From assembly GCA_963665915.2 (NCBI GenBank), contig CAXXSG010000002.1:682001-746000 (forward strand): a stretch of 64,000 nt of DNA, in the 5' to 3' direction. The DNA is from JAFGRU01 sp963665915 (GTDB lineage: Bacteria > Desulfobacterota > Desulfuromonadia > Desulfuromonadales > JAAYDE01). This document shows positions 34,135 to 43,181 of this stretch, piece by piece. A program made the position numbers and the translations under genes. Under the pieces are notes generated by a model, which worked only from the letters and a program-made list of their open reading frames with translations, was not told the origin of the DNA and did no database searches. Position 1 is the stretch's first letter. Every line of letters begins with the position of its first letter.

Positions 34135-35388
34135 ATGTCGGAAACGTTAAAGAAATTTGACCCTCAAATTGCCGAAGCAATTTTCAATGAAACCAGGCGC
34201 CAGGAATACAGCCTTGAATTTATTGCCTCTGAAAACTTTGTCAGCGACCAGGTCATGGAGGTGCAGGGCTGTGTCATGACCAACAAATACGCTGAGGGTT
34301 ATCCCGGGAAACGTTATTACGGTGGTTGTGAATTTGTCGATGTCGCGGAAAATCTCGCCATCGAAAGAGCCAAGGAGCTGTTTGGCGCGGATTTCGTCAA
34401 TGTTCAGCCTCATTCTGGGTCGCAGGCCAACATGGCTGTCTATTTCACTGTCTGCCAGCCGGGAGATACCATTCTCGGGATGAATCTGGCCCATGGCGGA
34501 CATCTGACCCACGGTTCGCCAGTCAATTTTTCCGGGAAGCTTTTCAATATAGTTCCATACGGTGTTAAAAAGGAAACCGGTACTATTGATTATGAAGAAG
34601 TGCGGAAGTTGGCAGAAGAGCACAAACCAAAGCTCATTATGGTTGGCGCCAGCGCTTATCCCCGCATTATCGATTTTCAGACTTTCCGGGAAATTGCCGA
34701 TGCGACCGGTGCCCTGGTTGTCGTTGATATGGCACATATTGCCGGACTGGTTGCCGCCGGCGAGCATCCCAGCCCCGTTCCTCATGCCGAATTCGTGACT
34801 ACTACCACTCACAAGACCTTGCGCGGTCCGCGCGGCGGGATGATCCTCTGTCGTGAAGAATTCGGGAAAAAAATCAACAGTAATATTTTTCCCGGAATTC
34901 AGGGCGGGCCGCTCATGCATGTCATTGCCGCAAAAGCCGTGGCTTTCAAAGAAGCTCTGACTCCGCAATTCAAAGATTATTCTAAACAGGTTGTGAAAAA
35001 TGCCAAAGCCCTGGGCGATGGGCTTCTGAAGAAGGGCTTAAACCTCGTCTCCGGAGGGACCGACACCCATCTGCTGCTGGTCGATTTGTCGGCGACGGAA
35101 ATTACCGGTAAGGTGGCTGAGGCGACCCTGGAAAAGGCTGGCATTACGGTCAACAAGAATGCGGTCCCTTTTGATACGCGCTCCCCATTTGTCACCAGCG
35201 GATTCCGGATCGGCACTCCGGCCACGACGACTCGGGGCCTGAAAGAGAAAGAAATGGAACTGGTGGCCAGCTGGATTGACCGTGCGCTGAAAAATGTCGA
35301 TAATGAAAAGGCGCTGGAAGGTATCCGCTCCGAGGTCGCTGAATTATGCAAACAGTACCCTTTATATGCCCATCATCTGGTTCGATGA
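34135..35388 (+). CDS. glyA: Serine hydroxymethyltransferase
   Basis: Serine + THF to glycine + methylene-THF, PLP-dependent. 417 aa from ATG 34135 (GAAGGGA upstream; the frame is open 117 bp further up without family similarity). SLEFIASENFVS, GSQANMAVYF, PLP lysine in TTTHKTLRGPRGG. Methylene-THF also feeds the downstream dTMP route. Stop overlaps the deaminase start by 4 nt. Confidence 0.97.
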   Translation: MSETLKKFDPQIAEAIFNETRRQEYSLEFIASENFVSDQVMEVQGCVMTNKYAEGYPGKRYYGGCEFVDVAENLAIERAKELFGADFVNVQPHSGSQANMAVYFTVCQPGDTILGMNLAHGGHLTHGSPVNFSGKLFNIVPYGVKKETGTIDYEEVRKLAEEHKPKLIMVGASAYPRIIDFQTFREIADATGALVVVDMAHIAGLVAAGEHPSPVPHAEFVTTTTHKTLRGPRGGMILCREEFGKKINSNIFPGIQGGPLMHVIAAKAVAFKEALTPQFKDYSKQVVKNAKALGDGLLKKGLNLVSGGTDTHLLLVDLSATEITGKVAEATLEKAGITVNKNAVPFDTRSPFVTSGFRIGTPATTTRGLKEKEMELVASWIDRALKNVDNEKALEGIRSEVAELCKQYPLYAHHLVR

Positions 35389-35864
35389 AACGTCCGTCCT
35401 GGGAAGAATATTTCATGGATATCGCCAGGCTGGTTGCCAAAAGGGCCTCCTGCCTGCGGCGCCATGTCGGTGCGGTTCTGGTCAAGGATAAAAACATTCT
35501 CGCCACCGGTTATAACGGAGTACCTTCAGGGATTTCTCACTGTTCGGATACCGGCTGTCTGCGGGAAAAGCTCAAGGTCCCTTCCGGTGAGCGACATGAG
35601 CTTTGTCGGGGGCTCCATGCCGAACAGAATGCTATCATTCAAGCTGCGAAACACGGTATAAACATCGATGGGTCGACGCTTTACTGCACAACAGCTCCTT
35701 GTATTATCTGTTCGAAAATGTTGATCAACGCCGGTCTTACCCGGATTGTTTACATGGAGGGCTATCCGGACCAGCTGGCCACGGAAATGCTTCGGGAAGC
35801 TGACATTGAGTATCTCTCCTATGATGCCCTTCTTGCACAAAAGGATGGTGAACCGGAATCATGA
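35385..35864 (+). CDS. Deoxycytidylate deaminase (dCMP deaminase/ComEB family)
   Basis: 159 aa from ATG 35385, which overlaps the glyA stop (ATGA); an ATG at 35346 would add 13 residues inside glyA. Zinc site HAEQNAI and TTAPCIICSKML, plus an extra cysteine/histidine cluster (HCSDTGC...HELC) typical of dCMP deaminases. dCMP to dUMP for dTTP synthesis, in line with neighbours glyA and nrdR. Confidence 0.93.
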   Translation: MKRPSWEEYFMDIARLVAKRASCLRRHVGAVLVKDKNILATGYNGVPSGISHCSDTGCLREKLKVPSGERHELCRGLHAEQNAIIQAAKHGINIDGSTLYCTTAPCIICSKMLINAGLTRIVYMEGYPDQLATEMLREADIEYLSYDALLAQKDGEPES

Positions 35865-36316
35865 AATGTCCGTTCTGTCAACACTCCGAAACCAAGGTGA
35901 TTGATTCCCGTCTCGGAAAAGAAGGGAATAACATCCGCCGGCGGCGGGAATGTATTTCCTGCCTGCGGCGTTTCACTACCTTTGAGAGGGTCGAGGAGAC
36001 CCTCCCCCTGGTCGTTAAAAAGGACGGTCGGCGGGAAATGTTTGACCGCAAAAAAATTATTGCGGGCATTCAGCGTGCCTGTGAAAAACGTCCCATCTCC
36101 ATTGAAATTATTGAGAAGATAGTCGATCGGCTGGAGTTGAACTTTCAGGAGAGTACGGAAAAAGAAGTTGACTCCAGTCGCATCGGTGAAGCTGTGATGC
36201 AGGCTCTGCATGACATTGATCAGGTGGCCTACGTCAGATTTGCCTCGGTTTACCGCCAGTTTAAAGACCTCAACGAGTTTATGATTGAGCTGAAAGATCT
36301 TTTGCAGAAAAAATAG
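35861..36316 (+). CDS. nrdR: Transcriptional repressor NrdR
   Basis: 151 aa. N-terminal zinc ribbon MKCPFC...CISCLRRF followed by an ATP-cone domain (VVKKDGRREMFDRKKI). Senses ATP/dATP and represses ribonucleotide reductase genes. Overlaps the deaminase by 4 nt. Next to ribD as in many bacteria. No NrdR box is evident here. Confidence 0.97.
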   Translation: MKCPFCQHSETKVIDSRLGKEGNNIRRRRECISCLRRFTTFERVEETLPLVVKKDGRREMFDRKKIIAGIQRACEKRPISIEIIEKIVDRLELNFQESTEKEVDSSRIGEAVMQALHDIDQVAYVRFASVYRQFKDLNEFMIELKDLLQKK

Positions 36317-36330
36317 CCTGAAGTAATCGC

Positions 36331-37443
36331 ATGACTCCCGAACAAAAATATATGAGCAAGGCCCTGGAATTGGCGCGTAAAGGCGAAGGCCGCACCGCCC
36401 CTAATCCTCCTGTCGGCGCTGTTATTGTGAAAAACGGATGTATTGTCGGGACCGGCTTCCATCCTCAAGCCGGCCTGCCGCACGCGGAAATTTATGCTCT
36501 TGAAGAAGCTGGTCAAAAGGCTGCAGGTGCCGATCTTTATGTCACTCTGGAGCCTTGTTCTCACCATGGGCGTACCGGCCCCTGCACCCTGGCCATCAAG
36601 GCGGCCGGGATTTCCCGTGTTTTTGTCGGCACCAGAGATCCCAATCCTCGTGTCAATGGCAAAGGTCTGGCTGAACTGGAATCCTTCGGTATCAAAACCC
36701 GCTGCGGTATCCTCGAGAATGACTGCCAACGTCTTGTCGCTCCCTTTACCAAATATGTTCGAACGGGGCTACCCTACGTTATTCTTAAAGCTGCTATGAC
36801 TCTGGATGGAAAAATAGCTACCTCCAGCGGCAATTCCCAATGGATATCGAGCGAAAAAAGCCGCGAAGAAGTTCACCGCCTGCGCGACCGTGTCGATGCC
36901 GTCATGGTTGGAGCAGGGACCGTTCTTCACGATGACCCTCTGCTGACAACTCGGCTTCCTGACGGTGGTCGTGACGCCGTTCGGGTGGTCGTCGATTCAG
37001 TATTGGAAATTTCGGAAAACGCCAAGATTTTGCATCTTGAATCCAAGGCCCCAACCCTGCTGGCGGTTTCTGCCGAGATTTCCACAGATAACATCCAGCG
37101 CTTCGAAAAAGTGGGGGTTCAGGTCCTGCGTATCCCTTGCCTGAACGGCCGCATCGATCTTGACGTTCTCATGCGGGAGTTGGGAAAAATGGATATTCAT
37201 AGTATCCTTTTGGAAGGGGGAAGTCGTCTCAATACCGAGATGTGGAAACGCAACCTGGTCGATCGTGTCATGGTATGTATTGCTCCCAGGGTCCTTGGAG
37301 GCGGAGATGGGCTGTCCCTGTTTTCAGGTGAAGGACCGCAATGTATGGCAGATGCGATTCAACTGGAGGACGTGAGCTATACTGTTTGTGGCCCGGACGT
37401 TTTTGTTGAAGGGGAGGTTCCTCATGTTCACCGGACTGATTGA
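36331..37443 (+). CDS. ribD: Riboflavin deaminase/reductase RibD
   Basis: Bifunctional: N-terminal deaminase (HAEIYAL, PCSHHGRTGPC zinc site) and C-terminal reductase (ITSIL-type Rossmann: MTLDGKIATSSGNSQWISS, LLEGGSRLN). 370 aa, usual length. Overlaps ribE by 20 nt. No FMN riboswitch upstream; the gene follows nrdR by 14 bp. Confidence 0.97.
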   Translation: MTPEQKYMSKALELARKGEGRTAPNPPVGAVIVKNGCIVGTGFHPQAGLPHAEIYALEEAGQKAAGADLYVTLEPCSHHGRTGPCTLAIKAAGISRVFVGTRDPNPRVNGKGLAELESFGIKTRCGILENDCQRLVAPFTKYVRTGLPYVILKAAMTLDGKIATSSGNSQWISSEKSREEVHRLRDRVDAVMVGAGTVLHDDPLLTTRLPDGGRDAVRVVVDSVLEISENAKILHLESKAPTLLAVSAEISTDNIQRFEKVGVQVLRIPCLNGRIDLDVLMRELGKMDIHSILLEGGSRLNTEMWKRNLVDRVMVCIAPRVLGGGDGLSLFSGEGPQCMADAIQLEDVSYTVCGPDVFVEGEVPHVHRTD

Positions 37444-38077
37444 AGATGTCGGAACGATCTACCAGATCCAGCGTCATTCCGACCGGTTTCAGCTGACCGT
37501 CCAAACCGGGGAGCTTGCGACTGATAAAATTAAGATCGGGGACAGTATCGCGGTCAATGGCGTATGTTTGACCGTTGTTTCCAAAAGGCCGGGAAAATTC
37601 AGTGCGGATGTTTCACCGGAGACCATTGAAAAGACATCCCTTGCTGCTCTCAAGTCTCAGAGTCCAGTCAACCTTGAGAGGGCGTTGATGTTGTCCAGTC
37701 GCCTTGGAGGTCATCTGGTTTACGGGCATGTTGATGATGTTGCGGTTCTGACCACCAAAACCGTGGACCAGAATTGTATCCGCATGGGTTTCAGCCTGTC
37801 TCGGGAAATAAACCGCTATCTGGTTGCAAAAGGTTCGGTTGCCATTGACGGTATCAGCCTGACGGTTAACACCGTAGGGGAAGACGATTTCAGCATTGCT
37901 GTCATTCCCCACACCCTAGAAAAAACGACCCTTAAATTCAGAAAAATAGGCGAAGCGGTCAATATCGAAGTCGATATTTTTGCCAAGTATGTCGAACGCC
38001 TCCTCGCTTGTGCTCCGGAGGATGCGGGCAAAAAATCCTTGAATACCCAATTTCTTGCGAAGCACGGATTTATGTGA
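37424..38077 (+). CDS. ribE: Riboflavin synthase alpha chain
   Basis: Dismutates two lumazines to riboflavin. 217 aa from ATG 37424 (GGGAGG 7 nt upstream; the earlier start at 37388 lies inside ribD). Two tandem lumazine-binding barrels: MFTGLIEDVG, VNGVCLTV in the first, GHVDDVA and DGISLTVN in the second. Confidence 0.97.
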   Translation: MFTGLIEDVGTIYQIQRHSDRFQLTVQTGELATDKIKIGDSIAVNGVCLTVVSKRPGKFSADVSPETIEKTSLAALKSQSPVNLERALMLSSRLGGHLVYGHVDDVAVLTTKTVDQNCIRMGFSLSREINRYLVAKGSVAIDGISLTVNTVGEDDFSIAVIPHTLEKTTLKFRKIGEAVNIEVDIFAKYVERLLACAPEDAGKKSLNTQFLAKHGFM

Positions 38078-38110
38078 AATAATGCTTCGTTTGCTGAGAA
38101 GGAGTATAAA

Positions 38111-39316
38111 ATGCCTACCTCAAATGTGGAAGCCGCTCTGAAGGAAATTCGCCAGGGGAAAATGGTTATACTGGTGGATGATGAAGATCGTGAAAACGAA
38201 GGCGATCTGGCCATGGCCGCCGAGCTGGTTACCCCTCAGGATATCAATTTCATGGCCAAAGAGGGGCGAGGGCTCATCTGCCTCTCCCTGACCGAAGAAC
38301 GTGCTGATTATCTGAACCTGCCGCTGATGGTGCAGGAAAACAGTTCCAGTTTCGGCACCGCCTTTACCGTTTCTATCGAAGCTCGCAAAGGAGTTTCCAC
38401 GGGTATATCAGCAGCTGATCGTGCACATACCGTTCAGGTGGCCATCAGCGATGATACGACTCCTCTCGATATCGCCCGCCCGGGACATATTTTCCCCTTG
38501 CGAGCCAAGCGAGGTGGTGTGCTTGTGCGTGCCGGCCAGACCGAGGGTTCGGCAGATCTTGCCCGGCTGGCGGGACTTAAGCCGTCCGGGGTCATTTGTG
38601 AAATCATGAATGACGACGGAACCATGGCGCGCATGACTCAGCTTCAGGAGTTCTCCCGCAAACACAACCTTCGAATTGTGACCATCGCCGAACTGGTAGA
38701 GTATCGAATGCGCAAAGAGATGCTTGTTCGCCGTGCTGCTGAAACCAGCATCCCAACGGAATTTGGCGGTAATTTCCAGGCGATTGCCTATGAAAATGAG
38801 GTCGATGACGCTCAGCATCTGGCTCTGGTCAAAGGGGAAATAGACCCTGAAGAGTCGGTTCTGGTTCGCGTGCATTCGGAATGCCTCACCGGCGATGTTT
38901 TTGGTTCATGCCGTTGTGACTGTGGGGATCAGCTCCACGCTGCTATGGCTCAGATCGAGAAAGAAGGGAAAGGGATCATTCTTTACATGCGTCAGGAAGG
39001 GCGCGGTATCGGGCTTATCAATAAACTTAAAGCTTATGCCTTGCAGGATCACGGGCATGATACTGTTGAGGCCAACGTCGCCCTTGGCTTTAAGCCGGAT
39101 CTCCGGAATTATGGGCTTGGCGCTCAGATTCTTCTTGACCTTGGTGCGCGGCGTCTCAGACTGATGACTAATAATCCCAAAAAAATCGTGGGATTGGAGG
39201 GGTATGGTCTGGAAATTGTCGAACGGGTCTCTATTCAGGTGCCGCCAACTGGAAGCAACATTCAATATCTTCAGACCAAGAGGGAAAAGATGGGCCACCT
39301 TCTGGAGAATCTTTAA
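38111..39316 (+). CDS. ribBA: Bifunctional DHBP synthase / GTP cyclohydrolase II
   Basis: 401 aa. RibB domain (1-200) with DDEDRENEGDL and the GISAADRAHT segment; RibA domain with the zinc site CLTGDVFGSCRCDCG and RQEGRGIGL. Provides both riboflavin precursors. AAGGAG upstream of the ATG. Confidence 0.97.
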   Translation: MPTSNVEAALKEIRQGKMVILVDDEDRENEGDLAMAAELVTPQDINFMAKEGRGLICLSLTEERADYLNLPLMVQENSSSFGTAFTVSIEARKGVSTGISAADRAHTVQVAISDDTTPLDIARPGHIFPLRAKRGGVLVRAGQTEGSADLARLAGLKPSGVICEIMNDDGTMARMTQLQEFSRKHNLRIVTIAELVEYRMRKEMLVRRAAETSIPTEFGGNFQAIAYENEVDDAQHLALVKGEIDPEESVLVRVHSECLTGDVFGSCRCDCGDQLHAAMAQIEKEGKGIILYMRQEGRGIGLINKLKAYALQDHGHDTVEANVALGFKPDLRNYGLGAQILLDLGARRLRLMTNNPKKIVGLEGYGLEIVERVSIQVPPTGSNIQYLQTKREKMGHLLENL

Positions 39317-39342
39317 CTCTTTTTAAATCGGAGTTTGGAAAC

Positions 39343-39807
39343 ATGGCACAAAATTATGAAGGGCAACTCGATGGCAAGGGGCAGAAAATAGCGATCCTCG
39401 TTTCCAGGTTTAACAGCTTTATTTCGGAACGACTTGTCGAAGGGGCCATGGATGCTCTGATGCGGCATGGGGTTGCGAATGATGATATCTCCATAGTTCG
39501 GGTACCCGGGGCATTTGAGATTCCTTTGACGGCTCGAAAAGTGGCTGAGATGGAACAGTATGACGCCATTATCTGTCTCGGGGCGGTTATTCGTGGTGCA
39601 ACACCTCATTTTGATTATGTCAGTGCAGAAGTTTCCAAAGGTATTGCCAGCGTCAGTCTGGAACATGGGTTGCCTGTGATATTCGGTATCCTGACCACTG
39701 ACAACATTGAGCAGGCCATTGAGCGGGCAGGGAGTAAGGCTGGAAACAAAGGTTTCGATGCCGCCTTGAGTGCTATTGAAATGGTTAACCTTTTTAAGTC
39801 ACTTTAA
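39343..39807 (+). CDS. ribH: 6,7-dimethyl-8-ribityllumazine synthase
   Basis: 154 aa. VSRFNSFISERLVEGA N-terminus, VPGAFEIP, GAVIRGATPHFDYV with catalytic His, FGILTTDN. Completes ribD-ribE-ribBA-ribH. Confidence 0.97.
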   Translation: MAQNYEGQLDGKGQKIAILVSRFNSFISERLVEGAMDALMRHGVANDDISIVRVPGAFEIPLTARKVAEMEQYDAIICLGAVIRGATPHFDYVSAEVSKGIASVSLEHGLPVIFGILTTDNIEQAIERAGSKAGNKGFDAALSAIEMVNLFKSL

Positions 39808-39810
39808 GCC

Positions 39811-40302
39811 ATGAACCGTGGAAACCGTCGTCTTGGGAGAGAACTGGCCCTCAAGATAGTTTACAGCCTGCCGGACCAGAGTGGCAATATTCATCAGGTA
39901 TTGAAGGCTTTTTGGGAAAGTTTTTCTTCTAACGATGATGACCCGGTTGAATTCTCAGAAGAAATTAACCACGACCCCACGGACAAAGCCCGACAATTTT
40001 CCGAAGCTCTGGCCTGCGGGGTGGCTGAGCACCAGGATATGATAGACCGGCAACTCAAGGAATTTTCCACAAACTGGTCTCTGGAGCGAATGGCCCGGGT
40101 TGATTTGTCCATTCTGCGGTTGGCGGTTTTTGAGCTGTTATTTTGTCCTGATGTTCCAACCAGTGTTGTCATAAATGAAGCCATTGAGATCGGTAAACGT
40201 TTCGGCACCAGGGAAACGCCGGCTTTTGTGAATGGTATTCTTGATAAGGTTTCCACTTCGGTTCGTAACCCTTCTGGAAACAAAGACAAAAAAGACATTT
40301 AA
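39811..40302 (+). CDS. nusB: Transcription antitermination factor NusB
   Basis: 163 aa helical protein; GRELALKIVYSLP N-terminus, ARVDLSILRLAVFELLF and SVVINEAIEIGKRFG core, FVNGILDKV. Acts with NusE at boxA of rRNA operons. ribH-nusB adjacency is conserved. Starts 3 bp after ribH. Confidence 0.95.
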   Translation: MNRGNRRLGRELALKIVYSLPDQSGNIHQVLKAFWESFSSNDDDPVEFSEEINHDPTDKARQFSEALACGVAEHQDMIDRQLKEFSTNWSLERMARVDLSILRLAVFELLFCPDVPTSVVINEAIEIGKRFGTRETPAFVNGILDKVSTSVRNPSGNKDKKDI

Positions 40303-40357
40303 AAATAATTAGATAGGACTAACTCTCTATAGAATGATTTAAAACTTGGATATGATA

Positions 40358-41668
40358 ATGAAAGAAATCAGAGTAGGGTTGTTAGGTTTTGGCACGGTCG
40401 GGTCGGGTGTGGTGCGGATTTTTCATCGGAATCTGGCTCTTATGGAAAAACGCCTCGGGGCGAGTTTAAAGCTTGTTAAAATTGCTGATCTCGATATTGG
40501 AAGGGATCGCGGTGTTGCGGTCGAAGCCGATATACTTACCATTGACCCCAGCCAGGTTGTCGATAATCCAGAGGTTGATATCGTTATCGAATTAATCGGG
40601 GGGTATGAGCCTGCCAGAACCCTAGTCCTGCAGGCTCTCCGCAACGGCAAACCGGTGGTGACAGCCAACAAGGCTCTGTTGGCTTTACACGGCGAGGAAA
40701 TATATTCCGAGGCCGCCGCTAACGATGTGGACATTCTTTTTGAAGCTGCTGTTGGCGGGGGAATTCCCATTATCACTTCCATTAAGGAAAATCTATGTGC
40801 CAATAAATTTGCCTGCGTTATGGGTATCCTGAACGGTACGTGCAACTATATCCTCACCCGAATGGCTGATGAGGGTGAAGAGTTTGCAGATATGCTTGAA
40901 GAGGCTCAGGCTAAAGGGTTTGCCGAGGCTGATCCGGTATTTGATATAGACGGGATTGACGCCGCTCATAAGTTGGCTATTCTGACATCCCTCTGTTTTG
41001 GCACCAAAATCGATTATGACGCCATTTACATCGAAGGAATAAGTAACATCTCCTCAGTCGACATCCGCTTTGCTCATCAGTTCGGGTATAAAATCAAATT
41101 GCTTGCCATCGGGAAGCTCTCTTCCGGTAGTGTCGAAGCCAGAGTGCACCCGACCATGATCCCCATTGACCACCCTTTGGCGGATGTCGATGGGGTCTTC
41201 AATGCCGTGCGTCTGACAGGCGATTTTGTTGGACCGGTCATGCTGACAGGCAAAGGAGCTGGAATGGATGCCACGGCCAGCGCCGTTGTTGGTGATGTTA
41301 TTTCTTCGGCCAGAGACCTGTTGGCCGGTTCTAAGATGCGAACTTCGCCGCTGAGTTATCGAACCGAAGCTTTAGAGCGTTTACCGGTTAAAGCCATGGA
41401 GGATATCTGGGGACAATATTATCTTCGCTTTCTGATTGTCGATCGTCCCGGTGTCCTTGGGAAAATCTCCACTATTCTCGGGCGTCATGACATCAGCATT
41501 GCATCTATGATTCAGATGAGTCGTGAAATTGGTACTGCCGCTCCGGTTGTTCTCACCACTCATGAAGCTTTGGAAGCAAATATCCGTTCCGCCCTGTATG
41601 AAATTGATCTCCTGGAAGAAGTTTGTCAAACAAGCCAACTCATCCGTATTGAAAATGAATTGATGTAA
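40358..41668 (+). CDS. hom: Homoserine dehydrogenase
   Basis: Aspartate-semialdehyde to homoserine, for Thr and Met. 436 aa from ATG 40358 (upstream ATG 40352 and TTG 40346 are in frame). NAD-binding GLLGFGTVGSGVV, VTANKALLALHG, GGGIPII, GILNGTCNYIL, and a C-terminal ACT domain (LIVDRPGVLGKISTILG) suggesting threonine feedback. Confidence 0.96.
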   Translation: MKEIRVGLLGFGTVGSGVVRIFHRNLALMEKRLGASLKLVKIADLDIGRDRGVAVEADILTIDPSQVVDNPEVDIVIELIGGYEPARTLVLQALRNGKPVVTANKALLALHGEEIYSEAAANDVDILFEAAVGGGIPIITSIKENLCANKFACVMGILNGTCNYILTRMADEGEEFADMLEEAQAKGFAEADPVFDIDGIDAAHKLAILTSLCFGTKIDYDAIYIEGISNISSVDIRFAHQFGYKIKLLAIGKLSSGSVEARVHPTMIPIDHPLADVDGVFNAVRLTGDFVGPVMLTGKGAGMDATASAVVGDVISSARDLLAGSKMRTSPLSYRTEALERLPVKAMEDIWGQYYLRFLIVDRPGVLGKISTILGRHDISIASMIQMSREIGTAAPVVLTTHEALEANIRSALYEIDLLEEVCQTSQLIRIENELM

Positions 41669-41716
41669 TTATTTTTATCTTTTTATTCCCCAATTTTATA
41701 AGTCTTTTTGGTCGGA

Positions 41717-41741
41717 AGCCCTATTTCAGGGCTCTTTTTTT
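41717..41741 (+). terminator. Terminator after hom
   Basis: AGCCCT (41717-41722), 5-nt loop, AGGGCT (41728-41733), C, then seven T. Confidence 0.87.
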
Positions 41742-41947
41742 GTGCGGAACGTACTCATTTAATTGAAAGTTTCAATGCGATAGGGAAATTGTTCTGAAGT
41801 AGATAAAATGGTGCACAAAAAAACGCCACAACATGCCTTCATCAAGACTTTTATAATTCCTTAAGATGGTATATTCTTCAGTATTCCCGGGAGGCGACCT
41901 GAAATGCCGAAATGTATGAATATCTATTCAATAATCTGGAGAAAAGG

Positions 41948-43049
41948 ATGAATAAAGAAGATCTCGACAAATTAACGGAGCTCGACGGCAAGATTGTTGA
42001 ACTCCGGGGGTATCTTTGACATAGCAGCCAAAAAGGAAAGGGTTGCCGAGCTCGACGCCGAATGCAGTAATCCGGAGTTCTGGACCGATGCTGACAAAGC
42101 ACAGGTGTTGTCCAAAGAAAGAAACGATCTTTTGAAGATTGTGGAGTCCTGGGAAAAGATGTTCCAGGCCCTCGAAGAGTTGCGGATTTTGCGCGAACTT
42201 TTAGGAGAGGAAGAGGATGATGAGACGCTTGGAGAGTTTCGGGACCAACTCCAGGTTTTGGATGAAGATGTCGGGAAGATGGAATTTACCCGCATGCTTT
42301 CCGGCGAACATGACTCCAGCGACGCTATTTTAAGCATCAATGCCGGTGCAGGCGGGACTGAAGCCCAGGACTGGGCTGACATGATACTGCGCATGTACCT
42401 CCGCTTTTGTGAGAAAAAGAATTTCAGTGTTGAAATTACCGAATGTCAGCCCGGTGAAGAGGCCGGAATTAAAAGCGTGACTCTGACGGTTTCCGGTTCG
42501 TACGCCTACGGTTGGCTTCGTCCCGAGATCGGTATTCATCGTTTGGTGCGAATTTCTCCTTTTGATTCCAATGCCCGTCGCCATACGTCCTTCTGCTCTG
42601 TTTTTGTTTTCCCCGACCTCCCCGACGATGTCGAAGTTGAGATCAATGAAAAGGATCTTAGAGTCGATACCTACCGTTCCAGCGGTGCCGGGGGACAGCA
42701 CGTAAACAAGACCGATTCAGCTGTCCGCATAACCCACGTCCCGACCGGGGTTGTTGCTGCCTGCCAGAACGAACGCTCGCAGCACAAGAACCGGGCCACG
42801 GCGATGCGGCAGCTCAGGGCACGCTTGTTTGAGCTCGAGCTTCGCAAAAAAGAAGAGGAAGCGTCTGAAATTGCAGGGGATAAAAAGGAGATTGCCTGGG
42901 GAAGTCAGATTCGCTCTTATGTCCTTCATCCCTACCGCATGGTGAAAGACCATCGTACAGGATTTGAAATGGGCAATGCGGATGCGGTTTTGGATGGCGA
43001 CATTGAAAGGTTCATTGAAGCCTACCTTCTTGGAACGCAGGAGGCATGA
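41948..43049 (+). CDS. prfB: Peptide chain release factor 2, made by programmed +1 frameshift
   Basis: 366 aa encoded as join(41948..42016, 42018..43049). The first frame (ATG 41948) runs 23 codons to an in-frame TGA at 42017; reading continues in +1 at GAC 42018. GGAGAAAAGG lies before the ATG. RF2 marks: the tripeptide anticodon SPF (RISPFDSNARRHTSF), the GGQ motif (SGAGGQHVNKT), and the length of E. coli RF2 (365). Releases at UGA/UAA. Not a broken gene: the frameshift is autoregulatory. Confidence 0.97.
42004..42020 (+). promoter_or_regulatory. RF2 programmed frameshift site
   Basis: CCGGGGGTATCTTTGAC: internal Shine-Dalgarno-like G-run, 3 nt spacer TAT, slip codon CTT, stop TGA, then C. 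Low RF2 lets the ribosome slip from CTT to TTT and read GAC; high RF2 stops at TGA. The E. coli prfB site has AGGGGGTATCTTTGAC. Confidence 0.95.
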
Positions 43050-43181
43050 GCCGAGCGTTCTCTTAAATGTCCCAAGGGGCGATTGTGCCGGAGAATGGCC
43101 GATCTGCTTTAACCTTGACTAACCTTTTTCGTGAAGATATCTTTACCCGGTCGAAAAATCCTCGAAAGGTTTGTTATTCAG

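Noticed and set aside
36317..36330. FMN riboswitch upstream of ribD
   Set aside because: Only 14 bp separate nrdR and ribD; no RFN element can fit.
41994..42102. prfB starting at 41994 or being a pseudogene
   Set aside because: The upstream 23-codon frame with CTT-TGA-C and internal G-run is the classical RF2 frameshift.
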